Assembly (NCBI RefSeq): GCF_011761265.1
Contig: NZ_JAAOZB010000002.1
Location: 868,001 to 932,000, forward strand
Length of the DNA stretch: 64,000 nt
Source: Microbacterium halimionae
GTDB taxonomy: Bacteria > Actinomycetota > Actinomycetes > Actinomycetales > Microbacteriaceae
Direction: 5' to 3'
This document shows positions 55,744-64,000 of this stretch, in pieces. Position numbers and translations under genes: made by a program. The first letter of the stretch is position 1. The number at the start of each line of letters is the position of its first letter. The notes under the pieces were generated by a model. It made no database searches. It saw only the letters and a list, made by a program, of their open reading frames with translations, and had not been told where the DNA came from.

Positions 55744-56967
55744 ATGATGCCTTCCAGGCGCGCCGGGTCGCGCACCGCCTCTCCCGCCCTTAAAACCAGT
55801 CTTAAGACCGCTCTTGTTGTTCTGAGCGCATCTTTCACCCTCGTGTTGAGTGCACTCGGGCTCGTGTCTGCGCGCGTCGCTCGGCTTGTGGTGACACCTG
55901 CGGCGCGACGAGCTGATCTTAAGATCCTCGCTCTCGACACGAGCGCTCAAACGATTACTGTCTCGCGAACGCCGGACACTGCACTCCCTGGTCGGTACGG
56001 GCTGTTCACCGTCGGTACCGAGCAATACGTGAAAATCGGCACAGTGCTTGCCGAGGACGAGAAGACTGTCACCAGAAAGCTGCTGACCCATATTGGCGCG
56101 CACGCCCGACTTGCTCCGGATGCGGCCTTCAGCGGTTGGTATTTCGATCGTCCTGAGCAACTTCACTTGCCCTACGTCTCTGAACTCATCGGCTCGGCCG
56201 TCGGGCCGTGCCCAGCGTGGCTGTTTCCATCCCCCGAACCGTCTGACACCTGGTGCATTCAGGTACACGGCCGCGGCACGACTCGCGCGGAGTGTCTGCG
56301 GGCTGTTCCGCTCTTTCACGCCCAGGGGATTAACACCCTCGTCGTGTCGTACCGAAACGACGGTGAGGCACCGAGAAGCCGCACTGGTACATACGCGCTT
56401 GGTGCCACCGAGTGGCGAGACGTCGATGCGGCAGTCGGCTTCGCGCGGCGTCGTGGTGCGCAGCGAATCATTCTGATGGGGTGGTCCATGGGAGGCGCCA
56501 TTGCGCTCCAGCTTGCTCTCACCTCAGCCCATCGTGACCGTATTTCCGGAATCATTCTCGATTCGCCGGTTATCGACTGGCGTGTGGTTTTGAACTACCA
56601 GGCGGCGCAACTGGGTCTGCCGCGGGTTGTACGTGACCTCGCGATCGAAACTCTCAGCTCCGAGTGGGGAACCGTCATCACTCGCACCGGTGCTCCGATT
56701 CCGTTTGATCGGCTCGATGTGGTTTCACGTGCAGATCAGCTGCAGCATCCTGTGTTGATTCTTCACAGCGATGATGACGGATTTGTTCCCTCGGATGCTT
56801 CACACGACCTTGCGTCAGCGCGGCCCGATCTGGTCGAGATGAATGTGTTCGACACTGCGCGCCATACCAAGCTGTGGAACTACGATCCTGAACGTTGGGA
56901 AAAGACAATTCGCTCGTGGGTGCAGACTCACGCTGTTACGACACCACACGAAGGCGAAGGTAGCTAA
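55744..56967 (+). CDS. Membrane-anchored alpha/beta hydrolase
   Basis: The 407-residue protein has an N-terminal hydrophobic helix (about residues 23-45), probably a membrane anchor or uncleaved signal. A hydrolase domain follows with the nucleophile elbow GWSMGG (Ser near 241), Asp in HSDDDGF and His in TARHTKLW. Peptidase S9-like or lysophospholipase-like function is possible; the substrate is unknown. The ATG start could be the next ATG. Its last 32 bases overlap the convergent RibD-like gene. Confidence 0.82.
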   Translation: MMPSRRAGSRTASPALKTSLKTALVVLSASFTLVLSALGLVSARVARLVVTPAARRADLKILALDTSAQTITVSRTPDTALPGRYGLFTVGTEQYVKIGTVLAEDEKTVTRKLLTHIGAHARLAPDAAFSGWYFDRPEQLHLPYVSELIGSAVGPCPAWLFPSPEPSDTWCIQVHGRGTTRAECLRAVPLFHAQGINTLVVSYRNDGEAPRSRTGTYALGATEWRDVDAAVGFARRRGAQRIILMGWSMGGAIALQLALTSAHRDRISGIILDSPVIDWRVVLNYQAAQLGLPRVVRDLAIETLSSEWGTVITRTGAPIPFDRLDVVSRADQLQHPVLILHSDDDGFVPSDASHDLASARPDLVEMNVFDTARHTKLWNYDPERWEKTIRSWVQTHAVTTPHEGEGS

Positions 56968-57670
56968 AACCCGCACTGTCGGCCAGATGGCCAGCGATCT
57001 CAGTGCGAAGACGAGTTGTCGCGTCGATGGCCAAGAACGGCGCGACGACTGGTTCGACTACCGGAGCGACTGTGATGCAGTATTCGTCGATCACTCCAGC
57101 TTGCACAAACTGAGAAGCCAACGACGGGCCGCCTTCACAGACAACGCGGTGAAGCGCACGATCCGCGAGCGCTTGGATGATGTCTTTCGGGGCGAGCCTG
57201 CCATGTGCATCGCTTTCCACCGCGGCAATCTCGACGGGATGCGTTCCGAACTGGTGACGTATCGCTTCGGCTCGCTCGGTTGGACACACGATCAATACCT
57301 GCCCGAGCAAGGTGTCGTCATCCAGGCTCAGCTGATGTCCGCTCAGGTCACCGGATGAGGTCACCACGGCAAGCTGGGCGGTTCGGGGGACGATGTACCC
57401 CTCTGCCCGCACGCTCTGTGCACCAACCACCACCACATCGGCCTCACCTCTCACGACGCCCAGGATCATTCGGTCCACGGCATTCGTGAGTGTGTCGCTC
57501 GTGCCATCTGCGCCTGCGGCGGATCCCGTCAGGCTCGTGATCATGTTGAGGCGGACGTACGAGGTTTCTGATCGGGCGTACTGGCGTGTGACGAGTTCTC
57601 GACACTCGGATGCATCAAGGTCCACATCTACGGCTGCGCTGTGTTCAGTCGCTATTTGAGTGAGACGCAC
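56936..57670 (-). CDS. Pyrimidine reductase family protein (RibD C-terminal domain)
   Basis: The 244-residue protein has the dihydrofolate-reductase-like fold of the RibD C-terminal reductase. Stretches include YVRLNMITSLTGSA, ADVVVVGAQSVRAEGY and VVCEGGPSLASQFV. Such actinobacterial stand-alone proteins are annotated as pyrimidine reductases, but no riboflavin gene is nearby, so the substrate is uncertain. ATG start. Confidence 0.83.
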   Translation of the reverse strand: MRLTQIATEHSAAVDVDLDASECRELVTRQYARSETSYVRLNMITSLTGSAAGADGTSDTLTNAVDRMILGVVRGEADVVVVGAQSVRAEGYIVPRTAQLAVVTSSGDLSGHQLSLDDDTLLGQVLIVCPTERAEAIRHQFGTHPVEIAAVESDAHGRLAPKDIIQALADRALHRVVCEGGPSLASQFVQAGVIDEYCITVAPVVEPVVAPFLAIDATTRLRTEIAGHLADSAGFSYLRLRVVS

Positions 57671-57677
57671 GGCTACT

Positions 57678-58115
57678 TCACATCATCGCTTTAGCGCGCA
57701 CCTGGCGCTTTGCCCGAAGCAGCATGCCTGTCATTCCCGATATCCGGAGCGGCGACACCACACGCGTCAGCCCGATCGACTGGGGAAAGTCATCGGGCAC
57801 GGCGAGAACTTCGGCTGCGGTGAGACCGGAGAGGCCCTGAGCCAGGATGCTCGCGAAGCCCCGTGTTGTCGGAGCTTCCTCAGGGGCGGTGGCATGCATA
57901 GTTACGACGTCGCCCTCTAGCTCGATCGCGATGAAGACGGGCGATTGGCATTCAGCGACACGCTCGTAAAGCTCGGGGTGATCCGCGTACTCGGGCGGCG
58001 CTTCCGGAAGTTCCTGTGAGAATTCGAGCAGGAGTTGCAATCGCTCGGGTTCAGGCAGGTCGAGAAAGTCATCGCGAATCTCAGCGAGCGACTCTGGAAG
58101 CTCGTCTTCAGTCAT
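57678..58115 (-). CDS. sufE: SufE-family sulphur-acceptor protein
   Basis: SufE takes persulphide sulphur from a cysteine desulphurase for Fe-S cluster assembly. The 145-residue protein has the key Cys in VAECQSPVFI (about residue 57), then the conserved APTTRGFASIL and LSPLRISGMTGML-like ends. The MTEDELPES start has GAAGGA eight bases upstream. A GTG eight codons earlier overlaps the sseA stop and is an alternative. It follows sseA in a sulphur-handling pair. Confidence 0.9.
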   Translation of the reverse strand: MTEDELPESLAEIRDDFLDLPEPERLQLLLEFSQELPEAPPEYADHPELYERVAECQSPVFIAIELEGDVVTMHATAPEEAPTTRGFASILAQGLSGLTAAEVLAVPDDFPQSIGLTRVVSPLRISGMTGMLLRAKRQVRAKAMM

Positions 58116-58135
58116 CCTGACATCCTTCCATTGCG

Positions 58136-59038
58136 TCACAGAGCGTTGGGAATTTCACCGGGCTCAGTACCGACCGCAATGGGCACGCGCACGGCGCTAC
58201 CCCATTCAGTCCATGAGCCGTCGTAGTTACGAACGTTCGCCAGGCCAAGCAGATGGGCGAGAACAAACCACGTGTGGCTCGACCGCTCACCGATACGGCA
58301 GTAGGCGACTACGGCATCGTCGGACGCGATGCCGGTCTCGCTGAGGTAGATCTCTTCGAGCGTGGCTCGATCTTTGAAGCGGCCGTCCTCGGCGACCGCG
58401 CGAGCCCAGGGAACGCTCCGTGCTGTCGGAATGTGCCCAGCGCGCAGTGCCCCTTCTTCGGGGTACGCGGGCGCAGAAGTCCGCTCTCCGCTGTATTCCT
58501 CTGGCGAGCGAACGTCGATCAGGGGCGAACCGAGGTGAGCGAGCACGTCGTCTTTGTACGCACGCAGCACGCTGTCGTCGCGGACCACGACGGGGTAGTC
58601 GGTAGTTTCGCGCACGCTGCGTTCGGTTGTGAAGGGGCGCTTCTCTCGAACCCAAGCATCGCGTCCGCCATCGAGCAAGCGCACGTCTTCGTGTCCAAAG
58701 AGAGAGAAAACCCACAGTGCGTACGCAGCCCACCAGTTGTTCTTATCCCCGTAGATCACGATCGTGTCGTCGCGCTTAATTCCCTTGCGCGAGAGCAAGT
58801 CAGCGAAGCCGTCACCGTCGAGATAGTCCCGCACGACAGGATCGTTCAGCTCGGTGTGCCAATCGACCTTTACGGCACCGGGGATATGACCGGTCTCATA
58901 AAGCAGAACATCTTCGTCTGACTCGACCACGACAAGACCCGGTGTCTGAAGTCGTTCTTCGAGCCACTCGGTGGACACGAGTCGCTCGCCGTGGGCAAAA
59001 CCGGAAAATGCGGGGGAGTTGTCGAACTCAACGGTCAC
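58136..59038 (-). CDS. sseA: Sulfurtransferase (thiosulphate/3-mercaptopyruvate type)
   Basis: The 300-residue protein has two rhodanese domains. The first is inactive and the second has the catalytic Cys in [13 protein letters not shown]. This loop, with GER, is the thiosulphate type common in actinobacteria. The GTG start with AAGGAG five bases upstream (MTVEFDN) is preferred over the longer frame. It shares a run with sufE. Confidence 0.92.
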   Translation of the reverse strand: MTVEFDNSPAFSGFAHGERLVSTEWLEERLQTPGLVVVESDEDVLLYETGHIPGAVKVDWHTELNDPVVRDYLDGDGFADLLSRKGIKRDDTIVIYGDKNNWWAAYALWVFSLFGHEDVRLLDGGRDAWVREKRPFTTERSVRETTDYPVVVRDDSVLRAYKDDVLAHLGSPLIDVRSPEEYSGERTSAPAYPEEGALRAGHIPTARSVPWARAVAEDGRFKDRATLEEIYLSETGIASDDAVVAYCRIGERSSHTWFVLAHLLGLANVRNYDGSWTEWGSAVRVPIAVGTEPGEIPNAL

Positions 59039-59176
59039 AGGTACTCCTTGAATCATCGGGTGGGTGGCAAAAGTTTGTAGTCGTACGACGGCCTAGGCTT
59101 GTACCGCCTCCTCGACTCTATGTACCACTGGCGCGGAGTGCACCTCGTTTCCCTCCCAGCGACACAGGATGCCTGT

Positions 59177-60214
59177 ATGAGTTCGCCCACACCCACAGTC
59201 GGCCGCATGCGTCTCACCGACCGACTTCCGGAGCTTTCGGGCGCTGAGATGTTGGCGACACTTGTTCCGCCTCCGCAGTTTGATGGTGCGACATTCGATA
59301 CCTACCGAGTCGATGCTGACTTCCCTTCGCAACAAGACGCGAAGGATTTGCTGATTGCTTTCAGCGGCGGCGGTGCCCCGACGAAAGCGCGCGGCGGCCT
59401 TTTTCGACGCGCGCCCAAGCGGCCGGACGTTAAACCCGGTGTGTACCTTGATGGCGGATTCGGCGTCGGAAAGACTCACCTTCTTGCAGCGATCTACCAC
59501 GCAATGCCTGCGCGTCGAAAATATCTCGGATCCTTCATCGAGTACACAGCGCTCGTGGGCGCGACGGGCTATAAGAACACTGTCGAACTCTTCCGCGGCG
59601 CTGACCTTCTGTGTATTGACGAGTTCGAGCTTGATGATCCAGGCGACACGATGGTGATGACCCGGCTTCTGGGCGAGCTTGTGGCATCCGGGACAAAACT
59701 TGCAGCAACATCGAACACTCCACCCAACGCTTTGGGCGAGGGACGCTTTGCGGCTCAGGACTTCTTGCGCGAGATTCACGCAATGGCCGAAAACTTCGAC
59801 ACCATTCGGATCGACGGTGTCGACTTTCGTCAGCGAACGCTCGACGGACACGCGCTCGCGCTGACCGCTGATGAGTACGATTCAGCGCTTTCGGATGCCG
59901 CCGGCAACGGGGTCGTCTCTGACGACGTTTTCGCCGATCTCATCGCGCACCTCGCTCGCGTGCACCCGTCGCGCTACATCCGTTTGATAGACGAAATCAA
60001 TGTGATCGGACTTCGAGACGTCACTGAGCTCACTGATCAGTCCGCCGCCCTCAGATTCGTCGCGTTCATCGACCGCGCCTACGACGCGCAGATTCCGCTT
60101 CGTGCCACAGGGCTCAGCTTGGATCACGTATTTAGCGAAGAGATGCGCGCCGGTGGATATCGGAAGAAGTACCTGCGTGCAATCTCACGACTGATCGCGC
60201 TCACGCATAGCTGA
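59177..60214 (+). CDS. zapE: Cell division protein ZapE (AFG1-like ATPase)
   Basis: The 345-residue ATPase has Walker A GGFGVGKTHLL (about residues 120-130), Walker B DLLCIDEFEL and the sensor ATSNTPPN. ZapE of E. coli acts on FtsZ; the eukaryotic homologue is AFG1. The MSSPTPTV start is preferred; earlier in-frame ATGs lack family sequence. It is divergent from sseA and 196 bases before amt. Confidence 0.9.
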   Translation: MSSPTPTVGRMRLTDRLPELSGAEMLATLVPPPQFDGATFDTYRVDADFPSQQDAKDLLIAFSGGGAPTKARGGLFRRAPKRPDVKPGVYLDGGFGVGKTHLLAAIYHAMPARRKYLGSFIEYTALVGATGYKNTVELFRGADLLCIDEFELDDPGDTMVMTRLLGELVASGTKLAATSNTPPNALGEGRFAAQDFLREIHAMAENFDTIRIDGVDFRQRTLDGHALALTADEYDSALSDAAGNGVVSDDVFADLIAHLARVHPSRYIRLIDEINVIGLRDVTELTDQSAALRFVAFIDRAYDAQIPLRATGLSLDHVFSEEMRAGGYRKKYLRAISRLIALTHS

Positions 60215-60276
60215 GAGCAACTAAAGAGCGAGTTCGAGGCGCTCTGAAACACGATGTTTACACAGGACGCCACCGC

Positions 60277-60292
60277 GTTACCTCCTGGAAAC
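60277..60292 (+). promoter_or_regulatory. GlnR-type box upstream of amt
   Basis: GTTAC-CTCCTG-GAAAC matches the GlnR consensus gTnAC-n6-GaAAC exactly. A second half at 60299-60314 is weak. It lies about 120 bases before amt, the expected position for a nitrogen-starvation activator. Confidence 0.7.
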
Positions 60293-60410
60293 ACTTCTCG
60301 CATCCGACCGGAATTCGCTTTCGCGAAACTAGGGCTCGCCCGACGCACCGCGACCCGACGTGCGGCCGCTATGGGCCAAAGTTACAAAACACACATGGAT
60401 GAGGAATCTC

Positions 60411-61631
60411 ATGGATAGCGGAAATCTCGCCTGGTCCGTCGCTGCGACGGCGCTGGTGCTCTTCATGACGCCCGGTGTGGCCTTCTTCTACGGAGGTCTG
60501 GTCAAAGCAAAGAGCGTCATCAGCATGATGATGATGAGCTTCGGAGCTTTGGGGCTCGTCAGCGTTTTGTGGATCCTTTACGGATTCAACATGAGCGCTG
60601 TCGAGAGCACTTGGGCGTTTGCAGGCAACCCCTTCTCAGACTTCGGTCTGACTAACCTCGACGACAACGGCTTGGTCGGTGCCACGTTCGGCGCGACCTT
60701 CGCCATCATCACCGTCGCGCTGATTTCTGGCGCAATCGCTGACCGCGCAAAGTTCGGTGCGTGGATGATCTTCGCCGGCATCTGGTCGACGGTCGTCTAC
60801 TTCCCGGTAGCCGCTTGGGTCTGGGGCGGTGGCTGGATTATGGGTCTCGGAGAGACCTTCGGCTTCTCAACCAGCGTTATTGACTACGCCGGTGGTACGG
60901 CGGTTCACATCAACGCTGGTGCTGCGGCACTCGCGCTTGCTCTGGTCCTCGGAAAGCGCATTGGCTTCCAAAAGGGCATCCAGAAGCCTCACAACGTGCC
61001 GCTCGTCATGCTCGGTGCAGCAATCCTGTGGTTCGGTTGGTTCGGCTTCAACGCCGGCGCCGAGGGTACCTTCGGCCTTCTCGGCACGGAAGACTCCTCG
61101 GTTGGTCTCATCATCGTCAACACGCTGGGTGCAACTGCTGCAGCCATCATCGGTTGGTTGATCGTTGAGAAGCTGAAAGACGGCAAAGCGACGTCGGTTG
61201 GCGCTGCGTCCGGTGCTGTTGCCGGTCTGGTTGCCATCACGCCCGCGTGTGCAAACCTTGCGCCCGGTTGGGCACTGCTGCTCGGTGTTCTCACCGGTGC
61301 CGTCTGTGCTCTCGCTGTTGAACTCAAGTGGAAGCTTGGCTACGACGACTCGCTCGACGTTGTGGGTATCCACCTCGTCGGTGGAATCATCGGAACCGTC
61401 TACCTCGGATTCTTCGCGACCGAGACCGGCCTGTTCCTCGGTGGCGGTGCAGAGCAGTTGATCCTCCAGGTCATCGCCGCTCTCGGCGTGCTGATCTACT
61501 CGTTCGTTGTTGCCTTCATCATTGGCTTCGCGATCGACAAGACGATCGGTTTCCGCATCAAGAACGAAGACGAGCTTGCTGGCGTCGACACTTCTGTGCA
61601 CGGCGAAGAGGGTTACGCCCTCGCAGAGTAA
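60411..61631 (+). CDS. amt: Ammonium transporter
   Basis: Amt channels ammonium into the cell. The 406-residue protein has about 11 helices and the two pore histidines in GGTAVHINAGAAAL and VVGIHLVGGIIG. The N terminus is MDSGNLAWS with GAGGA upstream; the longer frame is rejected. It has a GlnR-type box, and glnA1 and glnE are in the same window. No glnK/glnB gene follows; the gene is followed by a terminator. Confidence 0.95.
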   Translation: MDSGNLAWSVAATALVLFMTPGVAFFYGGLVKAKSVISMMMMSFGALGLVSVLWILYGFNMSAVESTWAFAGNPFSDFGLTNLDDNGLVGATFGATFAIITVALISGAIADRAKFGAWMIFAGIWSTVVYFPVAAWVWGGGWIMGLGETFGFSTSVIDYAGGTAVHINAGAAALALALVLGKRIGFQKGIQKPHNVPLVMLGAAILWFGWFGFNAGAEGTFGLLGTEDSSVGLIIVNTLGATAAAIIGWLIVEKLKDGKATSVGAASGAVAGLVAITPACANLAPGWALLLGVLTGAVCALAVELKWKLGYDDSLDVVGIHLVGGIIGTVYLGFFATETGLFLGGGAEQLILQVIAALGVLIYSFVVAFIIGFAIDKTIGFRIKNEDELAGVDTSVHGEEGYALAE

Positions 61632-61659
61632 TTCTCGCGTCTGACAAAAAGTCAGAACG

Positions 61660-61693
61660 AAGGGGCGTCGCGGTTATCCGCGGCGCCCCTTTT
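61660..61693 (+). terminator. Rho-independent terminator after amt
   Basis: AAGGGGCG with CGCGG forms a near-perfect 13-14 bp stem around TTAT, followed by four Ts (one mismatch in the stem). Confidence 0.85.
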
Positions 61694-61716
61694 CCTTGCG
61701 CCGGTAACATTTCGCC

Positions 61717-62211
61717 ATGGCTGTCTTTGCAAAGATCACGATTGCTCTGCGCAGTCTCCTGGCGCCGCGCCGAACGAAAGCTACCGATGGTGGCACGCAT
61801 ACGCTCACGCGCGAGGTAGACCCGAAGACAATTCGGGGGATACGCGTCGCATATTCGCCCGATGCCAATGGGCGAGCGGATGCCGGAGAAATTGTGTGGA
61901 CGTGGGTTCCCTACGCCGAAAACGATGGGCGCGGTAAAGATCGACCCGTGCTTGTTATCGCTCGAGAGAGTGCAGACCGCGTCTACGCGGTGAAACTCAC
62001 AAGCCGTTCCCATATCGGTGATCGCGACTACCAACCGATCGGTTCCGGCTCGTGGGACAGCCAACGCAGGCCCTCGTGGGTGGACCTCGATCAGCTCTAC
62101 AGCGTGCACAACGACGGCCTGAGGCGGGAGGCATCCGCTCTGGACACTCAGCGCTTCGCTGCCGTCGCAGAAACGCTGCGGCGTCGGTATGGCTGGGCGA
62201 TCGACGCTTGA
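61717..62211 (+). CDS. Orphan PemK/MazF-family protein
   Basis: The 164-residue protein has the PemK/MazF fold from about residue 55: AGEIVWTWVPY, GKDRPVLVIARE and a VKLTSRSH segment. Family members cleave mRNA as toxins. Here it has a long basic N-terminal extension (about 50 residues) and no antitoxin gene on either side, so a toxin role is doubtful. Similar orphan forms occur in actinobacteria. ATG start without a strong ribosome site. Confidence 0.75.
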   Translation: MAVFAKITIALRSLLAPRRTKATDGGTHTLTREVDPKTIRGIRVAYSPDANGRADAGEIVWTWVPYAENDGRGKDRPVLVIARESADRVYAVKLTSRSHIGDRDYQPIGSGSWDSQRRPSWVDLDQLYSVHNDGLRREASALDTQRFAAVAETLRRRYGWAIDA

Positions 62212-62227
62212 GGCGCTAGAAGCGCTA

Positions 62228-62878
62228 TCAGGCCGCGCGTTTGGATGGGACAGCGTAGATGGTGGCCAGCACGAGCACTATCGCCCAGAGCGCGCCCTTT
62301 TGGATAGCCGCATAACTCAGCGCGCCTAGTGCTGCTCCCACCGCGATCGATGCCCACATGACGAAATGACGCACCCACACGGTGCGGCTGCCGCCCCTGG
62401 CTGCCGCGACGAGACCTTGACCAAGCTTGACGAGAGCGCCCGTCATATAGGTGACGCCAAAAGAAATCTCGCCGTCTCGAGTAAACACGGTGTTGAGCGC
62501 GCCCATCGCAAGAGCCAGCAGGATGCCCGAAAGCCAACGGGAATCGAACGTGGCGGAGGTCGCCGCAAAGGCGACTATCAGGACGACGAAGCCGAGAATT
62601 CGTTTTTGGTCACGGACGTGGCCACGGAGAATGAGCGTTCCCGCCATTGCGCCAGCGACGCACGCACCAATCAGCGCGAATGCGACTCCAGCGGCTCACC
62701 ACGAGCTGCCGGCGAGATCGACGCTCGCTCGGGTGGTGTTACCGCTCATGAACGACACAAAATAGCCGCCGAGGTAGACAAACGCGAAGCCGTCTACGTA
62801 TCCAGCGCACAGCGACAAGAGGAGGCTGAGATCAGGCTTCTTCCGCTGAGCTGCCTAACCACGACGTGTCAATTCCAT
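62228..62878 (-). pseudogene. Broken DUF1275 (YoaK-like) membrane protein gene
   Basis: The frame codes for a DUF1275-like protein: AGYVDGFAFVYLGGYFVSFMSGNTT at the N side and AMGALNTVFTRDGEISFGVTYMTGALVKLG later. From an ATG at 62878 to the end it is 217 codons, the usual family length. Two in-frame stops break it: TAG at 62855-62857 and TGA at 62696-62698. An ATG at 62647 would make only the last 139 residues, missing the conserved GNTT part. Sequencing error is an alternative, but two separate stops favour a true pseudogene. Confidence 0.8.
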
Positions 62879-62926
62879 AGCCTCGCTGAACGATGCAAAT
62901 GCTGCCGGAATTTCAAGAGCGAACTG

Positions 62927-62999
62927 TGGGCGATACCGGACTCGAACCGATGACCTCTTCCGTGTGAAGGAAGCGCGCTACCAACTGCGCCAATCGCCC
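62927..62999 (-). tRNA. tRNA-Val (CAC)
   Basis: Read on the minus strand: acceptor GGGCGAT with ATCGCCC, anticodon stem-loop CTTCC-TTCACAC-GGAAG (anticodon CAC). A TAAGAT -10 lies at 63025-63030. It is strongly similar to the plus-strand tRNA-Val(GAC) 0.4 kb away. Confidence 0.95.
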
Positions 63000-63090
63000 T
63001 TTAGGCCCTGAGGACCAGTTAATTATCTTAGCGGATACCGGTAGCTGGCATCGAATTACACGGGTGTGACACGCGCGGACGGCGCGGGTT

Positions 63091-63118
63091 TTGCGTTGGC
63101 GGAAACGTCGGCTAAAGT
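63091..63118 (+). promoter_or_regulatory. Promoter for the tRNA-Gly gene
   Basis: TTGCGT (63091-63096), a 16-base spacer and TAAAGT (63113-63118) form a sigma-A-like promoter 32 bases before the tRNA. It may also drive the tRNA-Cys and tRNA-Val downstream. Confidence 0.6.
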
Positions 63119-63149
63119 CGTTCAAGCGCCGGGAGAGATTCCGGAGCAT

Positions 63150-63221
63150 GCGGATGTAGCGCAGTGGTAGCGCATAACCTTGCCAAGGTTAGGGTCGCGA
63201 GTTCGAATCTCGTCATCCGCT
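63150..63221 (+). tRNA. tRNA-Gly (GCC)
   Basis: Acceptor GCGGATG with CATCCGC, anticodon stem-loop TAACC-TTGCCAA-GGTTA with anticodon GCC, T arm GCGAG-TTCGAAT-CTCGT. Confidence 0.96.
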
Positions 63222-63289
63222 CGAGTGCTGGGGATCGCCACACGGAGAAATTCGAAAGACGATCACTACACGTGGGTCGAACCACATAT

Positions 63290-63360
63290 GGTGGCGTGGC
63301 CGAGCGGCTAGGCACCGGCCTGCAAAGCCGTTTACACGGGTTCGAATCCCGTCGCCACCT
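63290..63360 (+). tRNA. tRNA-Cys (GCA)
   Basis: Acceptor GGTGGCG with CGCCACC, anticodon loop CTGCAAA with anticodon GCA, T arm ACGGG-TTCGAAT-CCCGT. Discriminator base U is normal for tRNA-Cys. Confidence 0.96.
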
Positions 63361-63385
63361 CGTACACAACTTAATAGCCTTTTAG

Positions 63386-63457
63386 GCGCGATTGGCGCAG
63401 CGGTAGCGCGCTTCCCTGACACGGAAGAGGTCACTGGTTCGATCCCAGTATCGCGCA
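63386..63457 (+). tRNA. tRNA-Val (GAC)
   Basis: Acceptor GCGCGAT with ATCGCGC, anticodon stem-loop CTTCC-CTGACAC-GGAAG with anticodon GAC, T arm ACTGG-TTCGATC-CCAGT. It is the third Val tRNA in the window. Confidence 0.96.
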
Positions 63458-63462
63458 CAAAC

Positions 63463-63490
63463 AGAAACCCCCGAGAAATCGGGGGTTTCT
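63463..63490. terminator. Bidirectional terminator (tRNA cluster / permease)
   Basis: AGAAACCCCCGA and TCGGGGGTTTCT form a 12-bp perfect stem with a GAAA loop and A-rich and T-rich ends. Confidence 0.88.
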
Positions 63491-64000
63491 TACGTTGTGG
63501 CGAAGAGCACCAGGGTAGACGCTGCCACTGTCAGCGGCACCACCACCAGGCCAGTCAGTACGAATGAACGCCACGTGATCTTCACGTCCATCGCGGTAAG
63601 CCGTTGGTACCAAAGCAGGGTGGCAAGAGACGCCCAGGGCGTGATGAGCGGCCCCGCGTTGACGCCAATGAGAAGCGCACCGACCCGCGGTGCACTGGTG
63701 GCGACAGGCTCGATCGCGAGGTAAGCGGGCAGGTTGTCGATCAGATTTGCAGTGGCTGCTGACACGAACGACAACCGCAGAAGATCAAGAAGACTCTCAC
63801 CTTCGCCTGCGATCGCCGCGACGATCTGCGAGGAACCCACAGCTTCTACCGCAGCTGTGACGAGAAAGAGTCCAGATGCAAAGATCAGAAGCGACCAGGG
63901 CACCAGCCTTAAGCGGACATCACGTGGACGACGCCACAGAAACAACAGCGTCAAAACCACCGCAGCTATGGCTGCGGGGACCCACGGGCTGCTCGCCACA
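63490..64000 (-). CDS. SLC13/ArsB-like permease (C-terminal part, 5' end outside window)
   Basis: The frame is open to the window edge, so the gene starts beyond it. The last 169 residues show four or five membrane helices with ATANLIDNLPAYLA, the ASxxxNxxDNxP-like motif of ion-transporter-superfamily (ArsB/NhaD/citrate) permeases. NAGPLITPWASLATLLWYQR follows, the second such signature. The substrate (arsenite, citrate or Na+) cannot be told from this part. The stop TAA overlaps the terminator's last base. Confidence 0.75.
   Translation of the reverse strand, partial: VASSPWVPAAIAAVVLTLLFLWRRPRDVRLRLVPWSLLIFASGLFLVTAAVEAVGSSQIVAAIAGEGESLLDLLRLSFVSAATANLIDNLPAYLAIEPVATSAPRVGALLIGVNAGPLITPWASLATLLWYQRLTAMDVKITWRSFVLTGLVVVPLTVAASTLVLFATT

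Overview
The window is chromosomal DNA from a high-GC Gram-positive bacterium. Gene content and order point to Actinomycetota, most likely family Microbacteriaceae (inference). Pointers are the aceE-fasR-fabDHPF block, rnpB beside polyphosphate glucokinase, the glnA2-glnE-glnA1 nitrogen block, SepH, several DUF families I associate with actinobacteria (DUF3145, 4191, 4193, 3093, 3710, 3159, 3000, 7455), many GTG starts, and Shine-Dalgarno sites of the AGGAG/GAAAGG type. I see no phage, insertion sequence or CRISPR array. Most of the window is core genome.

Layout. 1-3.6 kb: 3' part of a flotillin gene, peptide deformylase, a DMT transporter, a CAU tRNA and DUF3145. 3.6-11.3 kb: a minus-strand run aceE > fasR > fabD > fabH > acpP > fabF that joins acetyl-CoA supply to fatty-acid initiation and elongation. 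11.4-15.1 kb: tRNA-Val(UAC), a small membrane protein, a zinc-ribbon protein, a PolA-like polymerase and RNase P RNA. 15.1-23.3 kb: ppgK and the glutamine synthetase block, with a GlnR-type operator before glnA1. 23.4-29.4 kb: an unrecognised membrane protein and the pepA > lpdA > sucB run. 29.5-35.7 kb: PAC2 protein, principal sigma factor, a CofE-like amide ligase, an ATP-grasp protein and two incomplete alanine-racemase homologues. 35.8-40.4 kb: convergent parE/parC. 40.4-45.4 kb: a phosphodiesterase, SepH, DUF4193, DUF3093, dUTPase, DUF3710 and DUF3159. 45.4-50.5 kb: aconitase behind a 28-bp palindrome, then dxs. 50.5-59.0 kb: fatty-acid beta-oxidation pair, RNase D, DUF3000, a hydrolase, a RibD-like reductase, and SufE/SseA. 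59.1-64 kb: ZapE, GlnR-type-controlled amt, an orphan MazF-like protein, a DUF1275 pseudogene with two stops, four tRNAs and a partial permease.

The strongest candidate for something undescribed is at 31.95-35.43 kb. Two adjacent racemase-family genes have complementary defects. One keeps the C-domain catalytic tyrosine but has lost most of the barrel and has Arg at the PLP-lysine position. The other keeps the PLP lysine but has Val at the catalytic tyrosine position and a shortened C-domain. Alanine racemase builds its active site from Lys of one subunit and Tyr of the other, so the pair could form an obligate heterodimer with one composite site. The neighbouring ATP-grasp and CofE-like amide-bond enzymes suggest a D-amino-acid ligation pathway, possibly in the cell wall (inference).

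Other points of note are perfect hairpins embedded in the last codons of three genes at convergent junctions, GlnR-type operators at glnA1 and amt, and the absence of lipA/lipB beside sucB.
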